This document shows, piece after piece, positions 54,611 to 64,000 of a stretch of DNA of 64,000 nucleotides. The notes below the pieces were generated by a model. It did no database searches and was not told the origin of the DNA. It saw only the letters and a list, made by a program, of their open reading frames with translations. The stretch comes from Leptobrachium leishanense (lineage: Eukaryota > Chordata > Amphibia > Anura > Megophryidae). The DNA is taken from the NCBI GenBank assembly GCA_009667805.1, contig CM019068.1, positions 3,207,218 through 3,271,217 on the forward strand, read 5' to 3'. Numbering within the stretch: the stretch's first letter is position 1; every line of letters begins with the position of its first letter. A program made the translations under genes and the position numbers.

Positions 54611-55389
54611 CTGTTATACACACTGCACATTACTACTGTGAGTTTTATTGCTGTGCAGCTCTGTGATACGCTCATATGCAGTGCACGTTTCTGTGGATTT
54701 TATTGTTCAACCAATTAGAGCGACTGTGATCCCGTTTACTTGACATGCGTGGTTGTTCTTTGTAAAAATGCTTGAATTTAAACCTTTCATAATTTTCTTT
54801 AGCTCAATAGATACATTTGAAATGGTAACAAAATATACAAGTAGGCACTTGGTATCCACTTTTAATATAAAGCGAGGAAAAGGCGGAGCTCTAAGAGGAA
54901 GAGGTGTGCCCTCGACAGGAAGGGGTGCCTCAAATTTAAATTAGGGGGTGCAGAGTTTAGTCAGGCCTAGGGCAGCACAAAACCTAAATACACCACTGTG
55001 TGGGGCCAAAGGATAGATTTGGGTCTAACCACATACCTAGATATTTGTCTCCTGAACCTGGTTTATTAGCCGTGCGGTAACGGAGCAGATATAAAATCAC
55101 TACATGTCACACGTAGAGTTACGCAGATGCGGGCGATATGAATATAGTGTTTATCCTAGTCATTATCTGCAGCAATTGCCGGTGGTGTTACCGGTATTAC
55201 CCGCGTCTTGGGGAGATTGTCTCATCCATCATGTAACATCACACTGCGTCACATTGATGTCTTTCCATGTTAAAGCCTCTCGCGTCGCCGCTCATCGCGT
55301 GCTCCCCATGTGCTTACTGAATGTTATATCACATTAAACCAGGCCTGGTAACACTTTATCTGTAGCTGTTACAACAGAGAGCACTTTAT
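54611..55389. other. non-coding, with an inverted hAT-like end
   Basis: CCTAAATACACCACTG ends at about 54999 and is the inverse of the CAGTGGTGTATTTAGG end at about 8871, with GCCTAGGGCAGCACAAAACC just inside. No gene recognised. Confidence 0.5.
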
Positions 55390-55641
55390 TGTCTGCCGGC
55401 CAGTTGCGCTGCATTGTCTGCCGGCCAGGTGCGCTGCATTGTCTGCCGGCCAGGTGCGCTGCATTGTCTGCCGGCCAGGTGCGCTGCATTGTCTGCCGGC
55501 CAGGTGCGCTGCATTGTCTGCCGGCCAGGTGCGCTGCTTTGTCTGCCGGCCAGGTGCGCTGCTTTGTCTGCCGGCCAGGCGCGCTGCATTGTCTGCTGGC
55601 CAGGCGCGCTGCATTGTCTGCCGGCCAGGTGCGCTGCATTG
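55390..55641. repeat. 25-bp minisatellite
   Basis: The unit TGTCTGCCGGCCAGGTGCGC TGCAT repeats about ten times. Confidence 0.95.
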
Positions 55642-55724
55642 TCTGCTACCACTGTCCTGCGTCAGTGTCTTTGCGTTGTTTCCATTCTGAAGTCCTGGCT
55701 CAAGGTCTGACATGAGTCACTCTC

Positions 55725-55855
55725 CCACTCACCATGCTCCGTGCACTCTCCCTCTCGCCATGCTCTGCACGCTCTCCCTTTCGCCATGCTCTGCACGATC
55801 TCCTTCTCGCCATGCTCTGCACGATCTCCTTCTCGCCATGCTCTGCGCGCTCTTC
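55725..55855. repeat. 26-bp minisatellite
   Basis: The unit CCATGCTCTGCACGATCTCC TTCTCG repeats about five times. Confidence 0.9.
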
Positions 55856-56084
55856 CTGGGACATTTCCCATGGTTTGTAAACACTCCATTTCCTGCTCTC
55901 CATGGGGTCACCGTGTCGGTGGTTTCCGCAGATGGGCCGAATCTGAAGATATGGTCACAGTGTGTGCCGATACTCAGTGATGTCACACATAGTATAATAT
56001 CCTCCGTGTCTGTGTGTTGATTCATACTCAAGGTTTGGGTGCAGAAGTTAAGACTGTATTGGTCAACGTCCCAAGAATCTACCG
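55856..56084. other. non-coding spacer
   Basis: No recognised feature. Confidence 0.4.
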
Positions 56085-56868
56085 TTACAGCCCAGCGCCA
56101 TGATCTTCCATTACAGCCCCCGGCGCCATGATCTTCTGTTACAGCCCCCGGCGCCATGATCTTCCATTACAGCCCCCGGCGCCATGATCTTCCGTTACAG
56201 CCCCCGGCGCCATGATCTTCCGTTACAGCCCCCGGCGCCATGATCTTCCGTTACAGCCCCCGTCGCCATGATCTTCCGTTACAGCCCCCGGCGCCATGAT
56301 CTTCCGTTACAGCCCCCGGCGCCATGATCTTCCGTTACAGCCCCGGCGCCATGATCTTCCGTTACAGCCCCCGGCGCCATGATCTTCCGTTACAGCCCCC
56401 GGCGCCATGATCTTCCGTTACAGCCCCCGGCGCCATGATCTTCCGTTACAGCCCCCGGCGCCATGATCTTCCGTTACAGCCCCCGGCGCCATGATCTTCC
56501 GTTACAGCCCCGGCGCCATGATCTTCCGTTACAGCCCCCGCGCCATGATCTTCCGTTACAGCCCCCGGCGCCATGATCTTCCGTTACAGCCCCCGGCGCC
56601 ATGATCTTCCGTTACAGCCCCCGGCGCCATGATCTTCCGTTACAGCCCCCGGCGCCATGATCTTCCGTTACAGCCCCCGGCGCCATGATCTTTCGTTACA
56701 GCCCCCGGCGCCATGATCTTTCGTTACAGGCCGCGGCGCCATGATCTTTCCTTACAGCCCCCCGACGCCATGATCTTTCCTTACAGCCCCCCGGTGCCAT
56801 GATCTTTCATTACAGCCCCCGGTGCCATGATCTTTCATTACAGCCCCCGGTGCCATGATCTTTGGATC
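56085..56868. repeat. 28-bp minisatellite
   Basis: The unit TTCCGTTACAGCCCCCGGCG CCATGATC repeats about 28 times. Single-base losses in the C run and progressive divergence mark the right end. Confidence 0.95.
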
Positions 56869-58967
56869 TCTGGATGGGGGAGCAGGTCCACCGGCATCAC
56901 GACAAAAAATCCAAAAAAGGGTCAGAAGAGGCAGCCTAAAGAGATTCATGACACGAGGAAGTGGCAGCCGTTGCTCTCTTTTAAACCCATCTTCCATGAG
57001 CAGACACTTGTGTCTGCGGCAAAGGGACACTTCAGCCTCCAGGACCACTTGAGTGAATATAAAGTCTGGACCTGGCTGTGACCGACCTTCAAATCATGAT
57101 ATCAGCTTTTCAACCTTCTCCTATAAGATTTTGGTCTGTTCTTCCTCCACTTTTGATGAGTGTGTTGACCATACCATGTGTGTCATGGTATTCCCCACTG
57201 GATGAGGGGCATGGACCATGTCATCTGTGCAGAAAACCTTCTCCTGTTTTTTGCTCAAAGTCACGTTCTGCCCGGAGACTCTGCGGATTCCCCTCAGCAT
57301 AGCAGTTTTTATCTTTTACCCCATACATGTCTGTAATAATTGTATATGTATAGATATTAACCAATCATATGCCAGTGTTCAGACTGTCTGGTGAGTCAGT
57401 TGGCAGTTTGCCTCTCAGTGAGTATCGGTCATTCTAATAAACCAGCAGCACGTTTATCATTAACGCCTCAGCAGCACAAAAACCAAACATTCGATGGGCG
57501 ACCACCGTCTGCTCAACCAAACATTGCGATGTCGATGTTTTGCAGAGCTTTTATATGGACACACAGTGCAGCCACAGGCCCGACTCCTCTCCTCCGTGTC
57601 TGGCCTGGGCTGATAGACTGCTGTCCTTGGTCTCCTCCATCTTGGATGTATTGGGTCTCCGTCTTATCCTCTCTGTCCCGTTTAGAGGTATTGACTGCAC
57701 CTCCCAGACCTGGCCCAATGAAAGCCAGAGCCATTACCGGAGTTACTGTATCTTTGCGCAGTGGGTGGGGTCAGACTAATAGGTACATGCTTTGAGACGC
57801 CTCACTCAAGGTCAAGCCATGTGTTCTCCCACCATGTTCCATAGATTTTGTGTCCGGTATCGGTTTCCCTCTGTCAGGGCGAGTGATGTCATCTCTGTGA
57901 TGTGAAGAGAAATGCAGTCGCTGACCTTAACCTATGTTATGGTCGTGCGGTCTGTCTGCCAAGAATGACGCTCTCGCTCTTTTCTTGGGATCCCGCAGAC
58001 CTCCAGTCGATGCCGCGGCCCTTCAGCTTCATGTGATGCACAGTGCGGCCTGCGAGGGCCCGTTATTGTATCTGTTTGTGTTTCTGCAGCGTTTTATGTC
58101 TCTTGTTCAGTTTAAACCTTAGAACATGAAACCTCAGACGCAGGACATTGCAATGACCCGTTCACAGATCCTGGTCCGCGGCTTTGGTGCGCTTCCTCCA
58201 GCCTCTGTGTACAAGTCTTCATCTCTACAAAACAAAGGGTTAATTGTGATCGCCGGCGGTTACCATGCATTAGAAATAGACTATTCTTGAGATTTCCAAC
58301 CTTTTAACCCCAAGAAGGAATACATTTAAATGTGTCCTCCAGCCTCCATCTCCCGGGCCATCTGTGCCGACACAAACACCAGGATCCTTCCCTTCTCTCC
58401 TCTCCTTTTCCATCACTTCCCGGCCTGCGCGGTGTCTTCTGTGTTTCCAGAGGCCCCAGCTGCGCTTGGCTCTCAGCCAGGATCTCAGGGGTCAGAGGTC
58501 AATGTCCGCGGGTCCAGCTCCAGGACCGGCTAGAAAAGATCTGGTTAAATAATCACGGGATGTTTCTTTTCTCATTTTATAGAAATTCATTACATAAATA
58601 AAACCGGAAGATTTACCACCGACCCAAAAAAGGCCAAAACCAACTAAAAACAGCTCCCAGCTGCCGGGACCACAGTCTGCTAAAAAAAAAAAGCACATGA
58701 AAGCTGCTGCTCTCGGGTTTAGTGCTGTGGTGTTTGCGTCATTACACCGGTTGGTATTCATCCGAGAGAGACACAACAATACAATGGACACAACTATTAT
58801 TAGCCATTACTAGAACATCATGCGGCTCCATTAATAGCACATGTGTACATCCAGAACTCCACTGGGGGCCACAGAGCAGCAGTATACATATACACGACCC
58901 AACTCACAGCTCGTCCTACTAAAAATATCCCAGAATAAAATGCAAAAGCAGCAAATCAGCTACGGGG
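56869..58967. other. 2.1 kb without recognised genes or repeats
   Basis: Several short open frames exist (for example 56827-57081 and 57391-57795), but none has a motif I know or a good splice context. This is the longest low-repeat stretch of the window and could hold host regulatory or intronic sequence. Confidence 0.4.
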
Positions 58968-59923
58968 CGGGTTATATCTGTGTGATTTGTGTCAGGGAGG
59001 GGTCGGGTTATATCTGTGTGATTTGTGTCAGGGAGGGGTCGGGTTATATCTGTGATTTGTGTCGGGGAGGGGTCGGGTTATATCTGTGTGATTTGTGTCA
59101 GGGAGGGGTCGGGTTATATCTGTGTGATTTGTGTCGGGGAGGGGTCGGGTTATATCTGTGTGATTTGTGTCAGGGAGGGGTCGGGTTATATCTGTGTGAT
59201 TTGTGTCAGGGAGGGGTCGGGTTATATCTGTGTGATTTGTGTCAGGGAGGGGTCGGGTTATATCTGTGATTTGTGTCGGGGAGGGGTCGGGTTATATCTG
59301 TGTGATTTGTGTCAGGGAGGGGTCGGTTATATCTGTGTGATTTGTGTCAGGGAGGGGTCGGGTTATATCTGTGTGATTTGTGTCGGGGAGGGGTCGGGTT
59401 ATATCTGTGTGATTTGTGTCAGGGAGGGGTCGGGTTATATCTGTGTGATTTGTGTCAGGGAGGGGTCGGTTATATCTGTGTGATTTGTGTCAGGGAGGGG
59501 TCGGGTTATATCTGTGTGATTTGTGTCGGGGAGGGGTCGGGTTATATCTGTGTGATTTGTGTCAGGGAGGGGTCGGGTTATATCTGTGTGATTTGTGTCA
59601 GGGAGGGGTCGGGTTATATCTGTGTGATTTGTGTCAGGGAGGGGTCGGGTTATATCTGTGATTTGTGTCGGGGAGGGGTCGGGTTATATCTGTGTGATTT
59701 GTGTCAGGGAGGGGTCGGGTTATATCTGTGTGATTTGTGTCAGGGAGGGGTCGGGTTATATCTGTGTGATTTGTGTCGGGGAGGGGTCGGGTTATATCTG
59801 TGTGATTTGTGTCAGGGAGGGGTCGGGTTATATCTGTGTGATTTGTGTCAGGGAGGGGTCGGGTTATATCTGTGTGATTTGTGTCAGGGAGGGGTCGGGT
59901 TATATCTGTGTATTTTGTGTCAG
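58968..59923. repeat. 36-bp minisatellite
   Basis: The unit GTGTCAGGGAGGGGTCGGGT TATATCTGTGTGATTT repeats about 27 times; some units lose TG (34 bp), and CAGGG/CGGGG alternates. It ends abruptly at the LTR start TGTAACC. Confidence 0.95.
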
Positions 59924-60125
59924 TGTAACCGGCCTACACCCTCACCGCCCGTTCGTAATGATGGACTCCGCGTTGTGTTGTATGTTGGTGTGGTGCAGCA
60001 AGGATGAGACCGGCAACATGTGACTTTTTTTGGGGAACGGATTTTACTTCAGGCGACTCCTCTGCCTCTGGCGCCGCTTCTCCTCTGAATAAAATAATAT
60101 ACATGTATACAGGAATGAATATATA

Positions 60126-61741
<1,616 letters not shown>

Positions 61742-62607
61742 TATATCAGGAGACGTTCCACCTCTGCTTCTCAAGCCTCACGTGCTCTGATAAGCATCTA
61801 CAACATTATATGAATAACCATATATATGAATTAACAAAATTATTTACAAATGACAAGACAAATACGCAATAAGACATAAAAATAATAATAAACTGGAACA
61901 TACCTGAATAAAATAATATACATGTATACAGGAATGAATATATATATCAGGAGACGTTCCACCTGTACAACAAAATATAACATTACGCTATGTACAGAAC
62001 CCCCCTGATCACAATATACATGAAAAATCTGCACATTCTACCTATATACACTTTTATTCAGGACATCTAATAAAATAAACAGCCTTAAGTTTAGTGGAGC
62101 ATATAATACAAAAGGATAGTTATAGAACACTATAACAGGGACATGGGCCTAACTGCTGCAACTCAAAAACGAAAGTAAAAAAAGAAGACAAAATACCTGT
62201 TTTAACATGGATTCTAATCCAGCTATACTATATACATCTTTGATAAGAGGATTCTATAGGATTTTATAGGGTTTTATAGGGTTTTCTAGCTCTTCCTGCT
62301 TTAAGCAGAGAGCCTGTCAGACCTCTTACCTCTGCTTCTCAAGCCTCACGTGCTCTGATAAGCCCGGGAAGGAAGGGAACTGCCTAGATCTAACTAGCAG
62401 GGAGTGATGTCATCCCTCATTACCATATTAACCCCCTCATAAAAACGGCTGCTCAAACCATATAAAAACTACTCACAACAACCCTTTAAAGAACCTAATG
62501 CCCCTGGGACTGGAACATATCTATTTTTGTAAGGAATTAGTGTAATACACATATAATGTTCCTTAAAGACACACACACATATATTTATACAGTACACACC
62601 CGTTACA

Positions 62608-63158
62608 TTCACCCCTTCTGAATTACACTAATATCCTGACCATACAATACTAATGGTTCCGCTGAACCAGACCTAAACAAAACAAATTTGCAATTCAGCG
62701 TAAGTTACCTACTTAATAGGTTAGGATAAACCTAAGGTTGATCAAGTCCTAAGCATCCATAGAACAATATACTGCCGTGTACAGCATACGATGGTCTGGT
62801 ACAGGTTATATTACATGAAATTCTTACATTTCTTGGACAATTTTCACAATTGACATTTACCCCTTTTTTGGTGTGATATGAAAAATATAAGAACACTTAG
62901 TATAAAGAACGGATTGACCCTGACCTATTTATTAGAGATGGGCCCACTCTCTGAATGTTGATTGACTTCTGGGTCAAGGATTCTATTAAACGGCTAACTT
63001 TCTTTACTACCTTTCCTGTACGGGTCTTAACACACTGTGTCTGGGTTGCTGCTGACTTGAGAATCATTTACTATTTCTGCTGGTGCACCAGAGTCACTGA
63101 CAGAAGGTTCAGCCTCTACACTAGGTGTTTGCTCAGGATTAACTTCAATGTTCTCAAT
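62608..63158 (-). other. gypsy 3' untranslated part with polypurine tract
   Basis: The tract AGAAGGGGTGAA (minus) borders the LTR. Just after the integrase stop, about 45 more codons continue in the same frame (IENIEVNPEQTP...), so the stop at 63159 is probably premature. The rest is non-coding. Confidence 0.65.
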
Positions 63159-63998
63159 TTAATTTTCAATACTTTGTTCATAATCAGCACTTTCACTTGA
63201 AACTGAGTGATCAGATTCTGAAACGTTGTCATCCAATTCATCAGAACTTATTTCTTCCAATTGGTCAAGCAATTCAATTGAACAAGACTCATTCTCAGTG
63301 TCATCAACGTTGCACTGTATACTTTCATCATGTTGATTTGACTCAACGGGTAAGAAACTAATGTCCAGCATCAAATTGCGATGAACTACTTTTGACTTGC
63401 CTTCTTCATCAATTAGCTTGTAAATGTTGGTTTGCAGATTCAAATCTTGTACAGTATAGACAGTAGGATCCCATTTGTCTGCAAGTTTCCTTTTTCCTCT
63501 TTCACTTTTGTTGGCCAATAATACTCGATCTCCGATGTTGAGATTTGTTCCTTTGATCTTTCGATTGTAACACTTAGCTTGCTTTGATTGTTGTTTCTCT
63601 GTATGTTTCTGAGCTATCTGCGTTGCTTCATGAAGGTACGTCATAAGTGAAGTTGAATAGCTGCTGTAATCTACAATTACAGGATCATGTGATACTTGTC
63701 CGAACATTACATCTATAGGTAACTTTGGAATACGACCAAACATTAGTTGGAATGGAGCATAACCTGTGCTTTCGTGCACTGTTGCATTATAAGCGAATGT
63801 CAAAGTCTGTATCTGTTCAGGCCAATTATGTTTCTCTTTGAGTGGTAAAGAACGAAGCATATTGCCTAAAGTTCTGTTAAAACGTTCTGTTTCTCCATTT
63901 CCCATCGGATGGTATGCTGTGGTATGCGACTTTGCAACACCTGCCAAAATTAACAGTTCTGCAATTAGGGTACTTTCAAAGTTAGTGCCTTGATCCGT
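63159..63998 (-). CDS. gypsy integrase, C-terminal part, cut by window end
   Basis: The frame enters from the window edge with TDQGTNFES (second catalytic Asp). It continues with HTTAYHPMGNGETERFNRTL (catalytic Glu) and the C-terminal module (NIGDRVLLANKSERGKRKLADKW, HRNLML), then an acidic tail to a TAA at 63159. The family is a vertebrate Ty3/gypsy lineage distinct from the element at 3703-23186, which has quite different integrase sequence. No disabling change is seen except the possibly early stop. Confidence 0.9.
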   Translation of the reverse strand, partial: TDQGTNFESTLIAELLILAGVAKSHTTAYHPMGNGETERFNRTLGNMLRSLPLKEKHNWPEQIQTLTFAYNATVHESTGYAPFQLMFGRIPKLPIDVMFGQVSHDPVIVDYSSYSTSLMTYLHEATQIAQKHTEKQQSKQAKCYNRKIKGTNLNIGDRVLLANKSERGKRKLADKWDPTVYTVQDLNLQTNIYKLIDEEGKSKVVHRNLMLDISFLPVESNQHDESIQCNVDDTENESCSIELLDQLEEISSDELDDNVSESDHSVSSESADYEQSIEN

Positions 63999-64000
63999 AT

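Noticed and set aside
53746..54675. Open frames of about 300 codons on both strands
   Set aside because: They are a consequence of the 57-bp unit being a multiple of three without stops.
50533..54999. A complete hAT element between the CAGTGGTGTA ends at 50533 or 51352 and the inverted end at 54999
   Set aside because: The flanking 8-mers do not match for either pairing, so the ends are reported separately.

Overview
The window looks like intergenic or intronic DNA from a repeat-rich amphibian, most likely an anuran. The evidence is a T2-type element with TTAA target duplications and TTAAAGG ends (described from Xenopus), piggyBac-like, hAT, Harbinger-like and several Tc1 elements, CR1 and L2 LINE pieces, Ty3/gypsy elements and a recently inserted endogenous retrovirus. 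I found no complete host protein-coding gene, tRNA or rRNA. One candidate host first exon (about 43.2-43.3 kb) is weak. Nearly every long open frame is either transposon-derived or a by-product of a tandem array.

Layout. At 0-2.5 kb are dispersed elements, including an LTR-like element whose second, inverted copy lies at 21.1-22.3 kb. At 2.57-23.84 kb a 52-bp tandem satellite is split by a Ty3/gypsy element (3703-23186, GGCAT target duplication). That element was itself hit by five insertions: a T2-type element carrying a piggyBac-like element (6063-7886), a hAT element (8091-10634), an endogenous retrovirus (11424-19993), a solo-LTR-like element (20054-20871) and the LTR-like element (21144-22268). 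All five have matching target duplications, and the host frame resumes after them. At 24.4-27.4 kb are an L2 3' end, a 22-bp minisatellite, a CR1 3' end and a truncated Tc1. At about 28.96-41.1 kb is a CR1 endonuclease region split by four insertions, one of them a 6.8-kb hAT element with a roughly 5.6-kb internal minisatellite. At 41.1-60 kb is a series of minisatellites, a decayed Tc1, a telomere-like block and a large palindrome. At 59.92-64 kb is the 3' end of a second gypsy element on the minus strand, with an intact Tc1 inside its LTR.

The main discovery candidate is in the endogenous retrovirus. Its pol frame (14449-17058) contains, between RNase H and the integrase zinc-binding motif, about 210 residues that I recognise as the conserved N-terminal domain of opioid growth factor receptor (OGFR). 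It is in frame and without introns. This looks like a host cDNA captured into the slot where non-primate lentiviruses carry dUTPase. The two 673/674-bp LTRs differ at a single base, so the provirus is young. It nevertheless lacks most of gag, protease and the reverse-transcriptase catalytic core, which suggests mobilisation in trans or deletion after insertion.

Other notable structures are a run of about thirteen consecutive hairpins in the piggyBac-like element, a 28-bp minisatellite that seems to have grown out of Tc1 transposase coding sequence, a 210-bp higher-order repeat in a 30-bp array, and a telomere-like block between inverted arms.
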